Shown here piece by piece: positions 17,532-30,083 of a stretch of DNA of 56,226 bases. The DNA comes from Phycisphaeraceae bacterium. GTDB lineage: Bacteria; Planctomycetota; Phycisphaerae; Phycisphaerales; Phycisphaeraceae. Position 1 is the first letter of the stretch, and each line of letters opens with the position of its first letter. The position numbers were made by a program, and so were the translations under genes. The stretch spans positions 1-56,226 of the forward strand of contig JAFIFY010000016.1 in NCBI GenBank assembly GCA_020831765.1. The letters are read 5' to 3'. The notes below the pieces were generated by a model. The model worked only from the letters and a program-made list of their open reading frames with translations, made no database searches and was not told the DNA's origin.

Positions 17532-18749
17532 TCACCCCGGATGTGATGCGTTCGGAGACCTGATCGCCAACATCCGTTCAAGCAAGTGGCGACTCTTGGC
17601 GCGCCAGGATTCATCGGCCAGACGTTCACGCCGCCGGTGGAGTCGTGCCTCCGCTTCGCCAGCCTGCACAGCGCGCCTGCAAGCGGCAAGAAACGCCTCG
17701 TGCTGGTCCACCACATCGCAGCAATCTTCCCAGCCCTCGGTCGCGGGCAATTTTCGCACGACGACCGGACGGCCCGTGGCCAGATATTCCTTGAACTTCA
17801 ACGGCTGCATGGCGCGGGTGACGGGCAGATCGGCATAGGGCATGACCAAGGCCCCGGCTTGCCGCGCCAGGGCCGGAAGCCGCTCATAGGCGATCGGGCC
17901 GCACAGACGGATGTTCGGATGGTTCAGCAGACGCGGATCGGGGTTTTGCCTCGGGCCGGCCAGCAGCAATCCGCCGCACTGCTCCGCGGCGGCCAGGCAC
18001 CAATCCGCATCCAACCGCTGATCGACATATCCCCAGAACAGGAGGAACGGCGAATCAGGCAGCCTGGAATCCTCGATCGCGGGTGTACCCTCATCGTCCG
18101 GATCCGATGCCGCCCAATGGTCCGGGTCGATGCCGTGGGTCAGAAGCTCAGCGCGGCAACCCATACCCGCCAGCCGATCCACCAGCACCGGGCTGACCGC
18201 CACCGCAAGATCGATCTTGCCCACAAGTTCCCGCTCCATCGCATCCATCACCGTCCCATCGAGGCCGGGCCACACCGAAAAATCATCCACGCAGTAGTAA
18301 ACCCAGTGATCGACCTCGATCGATCCCGGCAAATCGGCCACCAGCGGAATGGTGGTCATCACGATGCGCGGCGGCCGTTGCTCCGTTTGTGGGGTGATCG
18401 ATGCAAGGGCCTGGTTCACCGCTCGCGAGATCAAACGTCGGTTGAGCCGACGCTGCCAGCCCGTACGGAAACCCGGATACATCCGCGGACTGATGATCCT
18501 TGGACCGGGCACCGTTTCCAACGTGGGCGTATCAGTGTCCGAAGCGCGGCGGGGGGTGAGCCACGCCTTGAGCTTGGCCCACACCTTGGCGATATCCTCC
18601 CGGTTGAGGCCCGGCAGCCGCGTGCCGATGGTGTTTACCCAGATCACATCACAATCATCCAGCCAGTACCGTGCCAGGTGCTGGCTGCTGGAGGGGTGCC
18701 TTCCCCAATCATCGGAGAAGACCACGATCTGCGGCTTGGGTTGGGGCAT
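17532..18749 (-). CDS. GT4-like glycosyltransferase
   Basis: 405 residues of a two-Rossmann (GT-B) glycosyltransferase. The acceptor half includes HWVYYCVDDFSVWPG near the middle and LLTHGIDPDHW, where the linker begins. The donor half has FKEYLATGRPVVV, the Glu-containing sugar-nucleotide-binding element of group 1 transferases. There are no membrane segments. It probably transfers a sugar during cell-surface polysaccharide or glycoprotein synthesis; donor and acceptor are unknown. It is convergent with the beta-helix gene, only 14 bases apart at the stops. Confidence 0.8.
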   Translation of the reverse strand: MPQPKPQIVVFSDDWGRHPSSSQHLARYWLDDCDVIWVNTIGTRLPGLNREDIAKVWAKLKAWLTPRRASDTDTPTLETVPGPRIISPRMYPGFRTGWQRRLNRRLISRAVNQALASITPQTEQRPPRIVMTTIPLVADLPGSIEVDHWVYYCVDDFSVWPGLDGTVMDAMERELVGKIDLAVAVSPVLVDRLAGMGCRAELLTHGIDPDHWAASDPDDEGTPAIEDSRLPDSPFLLFWGYVDQRLDADWCLAAAEQCGGLLLAGPRQNPDPRLLNHPNIRLCGPIAYERLPALARQAGALVMPYADLPVTRAMQPLKFKEYLATGRPVVVRKLPATEGWEDCCDVVDQHEAFLAACRRAVQAGEAEARLHRRRERLADESWRAKSRHLLERMLAIRSPNASHPG

Positions 18750-18905
18750 GTTTCAGGGCGTATCGGCCGATCGGCGGGTCGGACACGAAGATACCCGTTC
18801 CCGAGGCCGTGCGCGGCCGTACCACCAGCCCGTCTCCGTCCGGGTGGTACACTGAAATGCCGTGACCGTTCGCGGCTTTGATGTTGTCATGAAGGAGCCT
18901 GATCC

Positions 18906-19418
18906 GTGAGCCTCGCCGATGAGCTGCTCAAGCTCGAACAATTACGAAAATCCGGCGGCATTTCCGAGGAGGAATTCGCGCGGCTGAAGGCCAAGCTGAT
19001 GGATGGATCATCGGACACCGGACCTGGCCCAGCCTCCGCACCGCCGCCACCGCCCAGGATGCGCTCTCCCCGGGAGATCGAGCAGCAGACGCGGCAATGG
19101 GCGATGTTCATTCATCTCTCCCAGCTTCTGAATTTTGTCCTGCCTGGAGGCGGCATTGTTGCGCCGATCGTGCTCTGGCAGATCAAGAAAGATGAACTGC
19201 CCGGGATCGATGAACACGGCAAGGCGGCGGTGAATTGGGTGATCAGCCTCCTGATCTACGCGATCGTCGCCGGAATGTTTTCGTTTATTTTGATCGGCAT
19301 TCCCTTCCTGTTTGCTTTGGCTGTCCTGGGTATCGTCTTCCCCATCATCGCCGGCTTGCGCGCCGGCAACGATGGCGTGCTCTGGAACTACCCGCTTTCG
19401 ATCCCGTTCATCCGCTAG
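18906..19418 (+). CDS. SHOCT and DUF4870 domain membrane protein
   Basis: 170 residues. An N-terminal SHOCT motif (about 4-32: DELLKLEQLRKSGGISEEEF and on) is followed by a Pro-rich linker and a DUF4870 region with three hydrophobic segments (about 65-165), including FIHLSQLLNFV and GLRAGNDGVLW. The start is GTG at 18906, nine bases after AAGGAG. SHOCT segments are short oligomerisation modules, and the function of DUF4870 is unknown. It stands alone between converging minus-strand genes. Confidence 0.85.
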   Translation: MSLADELLKLEQLRKSGGISEEEFARLKAKLMDGSSDTGPGPASAPPPPPRMRSPREIEQQTRQWAMFIHLSQLLNFVLPGGGIVAPIVLWQIKKDELPGIDEHGKAAVNWVISLLIYAIVAGMFSFILIGIPFLFALAVLGIVFPIIAGLRAGNDGVLWNYPLSIPFIR

Positions 19419-19480
19419 GCCCCGTGAACGTTCTGGCACCAGGCTCACTTCCGGGGCCGGGGCTGGGGGCTGGGGGCGGG

Positions 19481-21442
19481 TCAACCGCCGGCTGAGCGGT
19501 CTTCGATGAAGTTTTCGACGGGCTTGCCCGTCTGGGGGTCGATTTCCGGGGCGATCGGTTCGGCGGCGTAAGTGACCGGGCCGGGCTTCTCCTTGCGCCA
19601 GGGCTGGCGGGCCATGATTCGGCGGGCGGTCTGCCGGCCCGAGACGATGGCCTGATCGTCGGTGCCCTGATCGGGTGGTGAGGAGGCCGGCTCGGTGGCG
19701 GTCTTGCCGCGGAAGACGTGCAGGGTCTGCGTGGGGAAGGCGAAGCTCACGCCCAGTTGATCGGCCAGGCGGATGGTATCGAGCATGAAGCGTTCGCGTT
19801 CGCGCAGTTCGACCGCCCAATCCGGCACCGACCAGAAGATGCAGACCAGCACGTTGAGCGAGGAGGGGCCGAATTCATTGAGATAGATGACGTAGTAATC
19901 CTTACGCGTGTAAGGGTGATGGCGAACGATTTCGCGAATGCCTTCGACAAAAGCGGTCAGCTTTTCCGGTGGCGTGTTGTATTGCACGCCGACGTGGGTG
20001 AACCAGCGGCGGTATTTTCTCCGCCCGTAGTTATCCACCGTGGCCCGCACAAGGCTGGCGTTGGGCAGCGTGATCTGGGAGTTGTAGAAGGTGCGGATGC
20101 GCGTGGAGCGGAACCCGAGTTCTTCGACGATGCCTTCGGTATCGCCCACGACGACCCAGTCGCCGACTTCAAACGGCCGGTCCAGAATCACCGCCACGCT
20201 GCCGAAGAAATTTTCGACCGTGTCCTTGGCCGCGAAGGCGAACGCCAGCGACCCGATGCCCAGGCCCGTCAGCAGCGGCACGATGTCGATCCGAAGCGTG
20301 TTGGCGGCGTAGATCAGGCCCACCACCACGATGAACACCTTGATCGCCTTGCGCAGCAGGGGCACGAGAATGTCATCGATCTTGATCCGGGTCCTGGCCG
20401 CCTTCTGGGCCATGGCCTCGGTCACCAGGTCGGTGATGCGCCAGGCCGCCCAGGTCATGCTCAGGATCAGCATCACCCGGATCGCCGTCAGGAGGATTAT
20501 CTCCGGCAGTTCCGGCAGGCCCATGAGGGTCACGACCGCAAGCCAGAACAAGGCCGCGGCGGCGATGCCGATCGGCCGGACCGTGTCCTGAATGGTCTCC
20601 AGGCGCGCCTTGGCGTCATGGCGGCGGAATGTCTGCTTGAGCAGCAGGCGAATCACGACACGGACGGTGTGATCGAGGACCACACCCGCGAAAATGATCA
20701 GGAGAATCGTCAACCACTGCCAGTAGCGCATGCCGCCGAAGCCCTCTCGGGCGAGGGTGCGACTGACGTTTCGCTCCAGCCACCATTCGATCGAATCCGC
20801 CAGGGTGAGGAACCGCTCATCCCGCCCGGCGACGATCGGCAGCGGCAGGAACTGTTCATAAAGCCGGGGGATGTTCTGCACGGTCCTCGGGCTGAATCGC
20901 CAGGCGCCGTCAGCCCCGCGACGCAGGGCGATGAACGGATCATCCATCGTCAGCAGCGATGCGATTCGTCCATGGGCGGGCTTATCCGGATCGGGAAAGA
21001 AGACATAGCGCTCGATGCCCAATTCGCGCACGCGCGCGGCGCTGGGAAGTTCATCGACATCGATCAGCTCGATGCGATTGAGGATGCCATAGAGATGCCG
21101 GGCCAGGGTTCTTGGATCATCCGGCACCAGTTCAGGATCGCTCAGGTCCAGGCAGGCGGTCACGCTCGCCCAATCGGTGGCCACGCCCTGGAAAGCGGTC
21201 AGAAAGGTCAGCATGGTTTGACGCGGACTGACCAGCCGGCCATCGACTTCTCCGTGCGAGGGAGCGCTGTCGGAGCCGGCTTCGACTCCAGATGCATCGG
21301 CTCGCACGGTCGAAACACCCGTTCCGATCACCAGCAGCAGGCACGCCAAGGCCCATGCAATCGCCGCCGGGCGATCGCCGCCGACCGCCCAGTGCCGTCG
21401 GCATCGAAACACGTCTGGTCTGAAGAAACGATCGATCCGCAA
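19481..21442 (-). CDS. MscS-family mechanosensitive channel
   Basis: 653 residues. It begins with a signal/anchor segment and a periplasmic region of about 200 residues. Four or more membrane helices follow (from about 245), and then the MscS core: LGIGSLAFAFAAKDTVENFFG is the pore-lining helix, followed by the beta domain (DWVVVGDTEGIVEELGFRST) and the cytoplasmic alpha/beta part. It probably opens under membrane tension to release ions. The start is TTG at 21442 with AGAGG upstream; no ATG lies close by. It is last in a minus-strand run headed by an ECF sigma factor. Confidence 0.9.
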   Translation of the reverse strand: MRIDRFFRPDVFRCRRHWAVGGDRPAAIAWALACLLLVIGTGVSTVRADASGVEAGSDSAPSHGEVDGRLVSPRQTMLTFLTAFQGVATDWASVTACLDLSDPELVPDDPRTLARHLYGILNRIELIDVDELPSAARVRELGIERYVFFPDPDKPAHGRIASLLTMDDPFIALRRGADGAWRFSPRTVQNIPRLYEQFLPLPIVAGRDERFLTLADSIEWWLERNVSRTLAREGFGGMRYWQWLTILLIIFAGVVLDHTVRVVIRLLLKQTFRRHDAKARLETIQDTVRPIGIAAAALFWLAVVTLMGLPELPEIILLTAIRVMLILSMTWAAWRITDLVTEAMAQKAARTRIKIDDILVPLLRKAIKVFIVVVGLIYAANTLRIDIVPLLTGLGIGSLAFAFAAKDTVENFFGSVAVILDRPFEVGDWVVVGDTEGIVEELGFRSTRIRTFYNSQITLPNASLVRATVDNYGRRKYRRWFTHVGVQYNTPPEKLTAFVEGIREIVRHHPYTRKDYYVIYLNEFGPSSLNVLVCIFWSVPDWAVELRERERFMLDTIRLADQLGVSFAFPTQTLHVFRGKTATEPASSPPDQGTDDQAIVSGRQTARRIMARQPWRKEKPGPVTYAAEPIAPEIDPQTGKPVENFIEDRSAGG

Positions 21443-21487
21443 GATTCAACCTCTGTGGCAATGCGCCCTGACGGTTTTACACATTGA

Positions 21488-21841
21488 TCATGGCCGTCCG
21501 GTGTCTTCCTCGTCGGTGATCACGCGATGGCTCGATTCGATGATGACCTGTCGACGATCATCGTTCGAATCACGATCCTTGGGTCGCTCGCCGCCGATCC
21601 AGCGGACCATGCCATCGATCCAGCCCAGCACCGTGAAGGTGATCAGAAAAACGATACCGGAAAGCACCAGTCCCAGAACCAGAATCAACATCGGGACCAG
21701 AACAAGAACCCCGGCCAGCATCAGGGAGATGCGCCAGACCCACCCGGAGCGCCCCTTGCCAAGTCGATTCAGGGGGCCACCGAGGTTCGCGCCTGGAATG
21801 TTGAAGGAGCCAAACCGAAAACCAGTGCCGGGATTTTCCAT
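21488..21841 (-). CDS. small membrane protein of unknown function
   Basis: 117 residues. A polar N-terminus (MENPGTGFRFGSFNIPGANL) is followed by a long hydrophobic stretch of about 35 residues forming one or two membrane helices (about 50-85). The C-terminus is charged and ends in an acidic TDEEDTGRP. The start at 21841 is chosen because the upstream open frame (to 22303) overlaps the vWA gene and is Arg/Ser/Pro-rich shadow sequence. No strong ribosome site is visible, and it may be read by coupling from upstream. It lies between the vWA protein and the MscS channel. No family was recognised. Confidence 0.65.
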   Translation of the reverse strand: MENPGTGFRFGSFNIPGANLGGPLNRLGKGRSGWVWRISLMLAGVLVLVPMLILVLGLVLSGIVFLITFTVLGWIDGMVRWIGGERPKDRDSNDDRRQVIIESSHRVITDEEDTGRP

Positions 21842-21968
21842 ATCCAAGAAGGTAAGCGGCCCGGCCAGCCGCCACAAATCCACCCCCACCCCCGACTTGC
21901 CGATTGCGGAATCGCAAAACCGGCCGGCTGGCCGCGAGCGGTACCGGCTGGGCACCGATCCCGGCCGA

Positions 21969-24122
21969 TTACCAGCCCAGGAGTTGCTCGGCCAGCAGGC
22001 CGCCCAATCGTTGCCGGGTTGGCCGGTTCGATGCGCCAAGCAAGAGCTCGATGTGTTCGACCACTGGCGCGGCGGGCTTGCCCTCGGCATCAACCTGTGC
22101 GCGCAGGGCTTCCAAGTCCCCTCCAAGCCGCCAGGCCGTGATCGCCAGTCGTTGTGATTCCGGGATATTGTTCCACGCCTGAGGTTTGGGCCAGTCGATC
22201 GCACCGATCGCTTGCCAGGATTCTTCCGGATCGTCGCCATGCCCGGACGATTGAACGAGTAATTCGATAGCGCCGGACTTGATGGCCGCGCTGGACGAAG
22301 CATCGTATGTCCTGGGCGTGGTGTTCGTCACTCGATCAAGTTCGAGGACGACCAGCCATGTTCCCGATCGGCCTGATATCGCCCCCGCTTGCCCCTTGCC
22401 TTCCGAAAGCTCGTACATCGCAGTGGCCTGATTCGATTGCTCGCTGACAAGACGATCAGGTAACGCCAGGCGCAAAGCGATCCCGGCGGGGAGCGCGGCG
22501 ACCGGTGGATGCCCACACAAGGTCAGAACCGCCTCCTCTGTCGATTCTCCACCCGTGGTCCGAATCCACCGGCCGCCGAGCTCGCCGTCCGTATTCACTT
22601 CGATAGGAAGCTTACCGGTCGAATTTGAGGATTCGGTGAATTCGCCGACATCAGCCGTCCAGCCCAGGACCGGCCCCGGCTGGCTTGCCTCCAGCCACCT
22701 CGCCCACGGTAGCGAGACGGACTGATCCTCCGACAGGATGACGATTCGCGGGTCCATGCCCGCCTCGGCCGCCTCCCGGGCCTGCGCGGCCAACAGCGAT
22801 CGGGCGGCCGCATGGCTGGTGACCTGCCGGGGCAGAGCATCCATCAGCCGGTGGTAATCCGGAGTGGTGATCGGTGCCCGGGCTCGGTCAAGAACAATGC
22901 CGCTGGATTCATCCGCAACGGTAATGACGGTGATGCGCTGATCCGGCTCGAGCGACTCAATCACCCTTCCCAATGCGATCACCGCCTCGGTCAGTCCGCC
23001 CGGCATGCTCGAATCGGCCCGGAGATCGATGACCACCCCCAGCCAGCCCGGGCGTGGCAAGTCATGCAACTGGGATCGGGCATTGGCGCTGGTCTGAGGC
23101 GCAGGTAATCCCCGGCGATCGCCCTGGGCGCGGATCAGAAGGAGATCCCGATCGGGATTCCAAGGCGATTCGACAAGCCAGGCATCAAGCGGGGAAGCAT
23201 CATCCGGCCGATCCGTCGGCGACGATCGCGGGCCAACGAGGTCAGCGTATCCGGCCAGGAGATGGTCCGGATGGAACAGGTCGGAGGGTAGCGAGGCCTG
23301 GCGGCGATGGGCCAGCTCGAGCAGCGCGTGCAGGGGTGCGGCATCTTGCCGCGCAGGGAGCACGGTCAACGCCGAGTCATCATGGCGTGGCGGAAACGGA
23401 TGGGCGTGTGGCACAGCCGAACCCGCCAGGGCTTTGCGATAGGCATCGATGGGGATGGGCGGGGCGCTAGGCCAGTTTGAACGTTGAGCATCGAACGCCG
23501 GGGGCATTCGCTGGGCCAATGCGCGAGGGAGGTGCGGCCATGCCGGACGAGGGGATTCCAGCGGTGTGTCGGGCAGGGTCGGAACGGGCACCGCGTCCAG
23601 TCTGCGGTCGCCGCGCATATGACGGAACTCCGAAGTAGAGAACGGGTTGATCGCCGACCAGTTGAGGGCGATCATCACCGCTCCCAGCGAAGCGACCAGC
23701 ACAAGGGCTGCGGCGGCGGCCCAGTGTGCGTTCCATGAATTGGCGGACTTCAACCGCCAGGGCCGGATCGGCGATGAATCCTCATCCGTTTGCTGGTCTG
23801 CCGGGTCATCAGGTTCAGCCGTGGGTTGGCCGGCATCGGTCAAGCTCAGCGAGGACGATTGGGGATGTTCTCTGGCAGCGCGATGGATCGCGACCAGACG
23901 CGCATCATCGAGGCTCAGTGGCTGGTCGCCGGTTCGCCCCGACGCCTGCAAAGTGGTTTCAAGCCATTCGACATCGCGGCGGATGGCCTGGGCTTGAGCC
24001 ATGCGATCGGGATCGGCGACAATCCATGCGCCGACCTCATCAGCCCGTTGAGCATCCAGCTCACCCAGCACCCACGCGGTGATTTCCCAGGGTTCGACAG
24101 ATTGGGGTTCAGGTTGGGTCAT
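21969..24122 (-). CDS. degenerate vWA (YfbK-like) membrane protein paired with an ECF sigma factor
   Basis: 717 residues. The N-terminal cytosolic part (about 10-60: EITAWVLGELDAQRADEV and on) looks like a putative anti-sigma region. A single membrane helix follows (133-154), then a Pro-rich stretch and a YfbK-like module: ESPWNPDRDLLLI at 319-330 and a vWA fold from about 359. The metal site that should read D-x-S-x-S instead reads D366-LRADSS, so the MIDAS is probably lost. It starts 13 bases after the sigma-factor gene. It may act as an extracytoplasmic sensor and sigma-factor regulator; that role is inferred from context. Confidence 0.7.
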   Translation of the reverse strand: MTQPEPQSVEPWEITAWVLGELDAQRADEVGAWIVADPDRMAQAQAIRRDVEWLETTLQASGRTGDQPLSLDDARLVAIHRAAREHPQSSSLSLTDAGQPTAEPDDPADQQTDEDSSPIRPWRLKSANSWNAHWAAAAALVLVASLGAVMIALNWSAINPFSTSEFRHMRGDRRLDAVPVPTLPDTPLESPRPAWPHLPRALAQRMPPAFDAQRSNWPSAPPIPIDAYRKALAGSAVPHAHPFPPRHDDSALTVLPARQDAAPLHALLELAHRRQASLPSDLFHPDHLLAGYADLVGPRSSPTDRPDDASPLDAWLVESPWNPDRDLLLIRAQGDRRGLPAPQTSANARSQLHDLPRPGWLGVVIDLRADSSMPGGLTEAVIALGRVIESLEPDQRITVITVADESSGIVLDRARAPITTPDYHRLMDALPRQVTSHAAARSLLAAQAREAAEAGMDPRIVILSEDQSVSLPWARWLEASQPGPVLGWTADVGEFTESSNSTGKLPIEVNTDGELGGRWIRTTGGESTEEAVLTLCGHPPVAALPAGIALRLALPDRLVSEQSNQATAMYELSEGKGQAGAISGRSGTWLVVLELDRVTNTTPRTYDASSSAAIKSGAIELLVQSSGHGDDPEESWQAIGAIDWPKPQAWNNIPESQRLAITAWRLGGDLEALRAQVDAEGKPAAPVVEHIELLLGASNRPTRQRLGGLLAEQLLGW

Positions 24123-24135
24123 GGTTGGGAAAAAC

Positions 24136-24702
24136 TCATTCGGGATGCCGGGCAGACGATGTATCCGGGGGTTGGGTTTCCGCTGTCGGGCTGTCGGTCT
24201 TTTCCATCGCGGATCGGAGATCGCCGAGCCCTTCGTGGATCAGCCAGCCGACATAGCCGACCTTGATGTCCATCACTTCGGCGATTTCCTTGTAAGACAG
24301 GCCACCTTCGAAACGGAGCAGCAGGGCATGGCGGCGAGGCTCGGGCAGACGGCTCAAGTTCCCTCGCAGCCGCTTGATGGATTCATCGTGTGCCATCGTC
24401 TCCAGCGGCGTGCGTTCCGGTGAATCGAGCCGGTCCGCATCCAGGCCGATCTGCTCCTTCCTGGGCCGACGCCGAAGCTGGTCGAGGCAGTGGTTGCGGC
24501 AGACGGTAAAGAGCCATGATGCAACCTTCGCCTCGATGGATGAGCGTCGCTGGCGGCAGAGCCGAAGCAGTGCCTCCTGGGCGGCGTCGCGGGCCGACTC
24601 GATCTCACCGAGCATGCTGAAGGCGTAGCTGACCAGGGGGCGCTGATACCGCTCGGCCATCCGTGTCAACCAGTCCACATCCTCGGAGTCTCGTTCCGGC
24701 AA
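24136..24702 (-). CDS. ECF-type RNA polymerase sigma factor
   Basis: 188 residues. Sigma-2 region (about 10-75: YQRPLVSYAFSMLG, DAAQEALLRLC, WLFTVCRNHCLDQLRRR) and sigma-4 helix-turn-helix (about 125-165: LLLRFEGGLSYKEIAEVMDIKVG) with a polar C-terminal tail. It redirects transcription to a regulon that probably includes its own operon. The start is uncertain: TTG at 24702 is the longest option and has a stop just upstream, while ATG at 24660 would trim 14 residues. The downstream vWA gene follows after 13 bases, a pairing common in planctomycetes. Confidence 0.9.
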   Translation of the reverse strand: MPERDSEDVDWLTRMAERYQRPLVSYAFSMLGEIESARDAAQEALLRLCRQRRSSIEAKVASWLFTVCRNHCLDQLRRRPRKEQIGLDADRLDSPERTPLETMAHDESIKRLRGNLSRLPEPRRHALLLRFEGGLSYKEIAEVMDIKVGYVGWLIHEGLGDLRSAMEKTDSPTAETQPPDTSSARHPE

Positions 24703-24879
24703 ACCGATCGTCTCCGGACGGCCCGACGGCAGCTTCCCGTCGTCTCGGCCGCGCTACTTTCAGCAGCCGGTCAAGACGATCCATGTCATGGTGGGAAACG
24801 TTCGTCAGGGAGTTTTGTTAGTGAACATCGGAGCCCCGCAACGGGTCGGGCACCAGTCTTGTGGGTATAACCACTGTGA

Positions 24880-28575
<3,696 letters not shown>

Positions 28576-28843
28576 GGCGAGCCGGGGCATCCTTCCGGGT
28601 GGGCGGGGAGAGGCGGGGGTTCAGGCAAAACCGCCAGAGAATACAGGTTAAGTGGCCGATCGACAAGCATCCAGCGCGGCTGGAAAGCCGCGGGGGGAAC
28701 CGATGATCCTGCAACATCGGCATGTCCGCCGACACGGCCGGGGCGGGCGTGGGCCATCACTTGGGCGCAAGGCCGATGGCTTCCAAGCCCCGTGGGCCGT
28801 GAGACGCTAAGATAAGGTAGTTTCGAGACTTTGCGAGCAGTTT

Positions 28844-29812
28844 ATGTCCCGACCTGATGACTCGGTGCCGTCCGTTCCTCCCCGCGGCGGTATTGAATGG
28901 AACAATCTGAACTGGACGGTGGTGATTGCGATCGCCGCGCTTCATGCGGTGGCCGTTGCCGCGGTGCTGCCGATGTTCTTCTCCTGGAGCGGCCTGGTGT
29001 TGTTCCTGGTGCTCGGCTGGCTGACGGGCGGGATCGGGATCACGCTGTGCTACCACCGACTTCTGACCCATCGCTCGTTTCGCACGCCGCGCTGGTTTGA
29101 GTATCTGCTGACGCTCTGCGCATGCCTGGCCTGGCAGGGCGGGCCGGTGGAATGGGTCGGCGTCCATCGGCTGCACCACAAACATTCCGACGATGACCAC
29201 GACCCCCACAGCCCCAAGCACGGCTTCACCTGGTCGCACATCCTCTGGATGCTTCGCCGGGAGATCGAGGGCATCCGTGCCCACGAGGCGGCGCGGGACC
29301 TGCTGCGCGATCCGGTCATGCGCCGGATCGACCGGTGGTTCTGGGTGCCGCAGATTGTGCTGGCGGGGCTTCTGCTGGGCGTGGGCTGGTGGATCGGTGG
29401 CTGGATGCTGGGACTGAGCTGGGTGATCTGGGGCGTTGCGCTCCGGACGGTGGTGGTCTTCCACGTGACCTGGTTCGTCAATTCCGCCTCGCACACCTGG
29501 GGCTATCAGAACTTCAAGGAGACCGGCGACGATTCGACCAATCTCTGGTGGGTGGCGCTGCTTTCGTTCGGTGAAGGCTGGCATAACAACCACCACGCCC
29601 ACCCGCGCTCGGCGGCGCACGGCATGCGATGGTTCGAGTTCGATCTGACCTGGCAGACCATCCGGCTCTTGTCCTGGGTCGGCCTGGCCCGCGACATCCA
29701 TCGGCCTCCGGTCGAAGTGCCCGATGCCCCCAGCGCGGAGAAGCCCGCCCCCGCCCGCGACATCTGCCCCGAACCCCTCCCCGCCCTGCCCAGGACGGCG
29801 GGGGAGTCGTAA
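28844..29812 (+). CDS. acyl-CoA delta-9-type fatty-acid desaturase
   Basis: Membrane di-iron desaturase, 322 residues. All three histidine boxes are present: HRLLTH (residue 72 region), HRLHH-x-H and HNNHHAH near residue 245. Four or more hydrophobic segments flank them. It introduces a double bond into an acyl chain, probably to adjust membrane fluidity. The C-terminus is Pro-rich and charged. The ATG at 28844 has only a weak ribosome site. It is divergent from carB across 268 bases. Confidence 0.92.
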   Translation: MSRPDDSVPSVPPRGGIEWNNLNWTVVIAIAALHAVAVAAVLPMFFSWSGLVLFLVLGWLTGGIGITLCYHRLLTHRSFRTPRWFEYLLTLCACLAWQGGPVEWVGVHRLHHKHSDDDHDPHSPKHGFTWSHILWMLRREIEGIRAHEAARDLLRDPVMRRIDRWFWVPQIVLAGLLLGVGWWIGGWMLGLSWVIWGVALRTVVVFHVTWFVNSASHTWGYQNFKETGDDSTNLWWVALLSFGEGWHNNHHAHPRSAAHGMRWFEFDLTWQTIRLLSWVGLARDIHRPPVEVPDAPSAEKPAPARDICPEPLPALPRTAGES

Positions 29813-30083
29813 TTGTGCTCTGATCATTTTGCCGAGTTGATGAAGGTTTGGATGGCAGACACCCCGTGTATGCAGGAGTTCTCAAGTCTTGCCTTGAAGT
29901 AGGTTTCGCAAACAACCCACATGGAGTTCGTGTCACGGCTTTTCGATTGCCTGCTCGGCCGGTTGATCACCATCTTGAGTTGAAGGAATGTCTGGAAGGG
30001 TGCATGGTTGAGATTCTGCGGTGACTGTCCTGCGCGCCGATGCCCGCTTGCGGGGTGGCGGGGTGGTTCTACACTGAGTTTCA

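Noticed and set aside
19718-21487. 589-codon plus-strand open frame
   Set aside because: Antisense to the MscS channel, which has clear membrane helices and the pore-helix motif.
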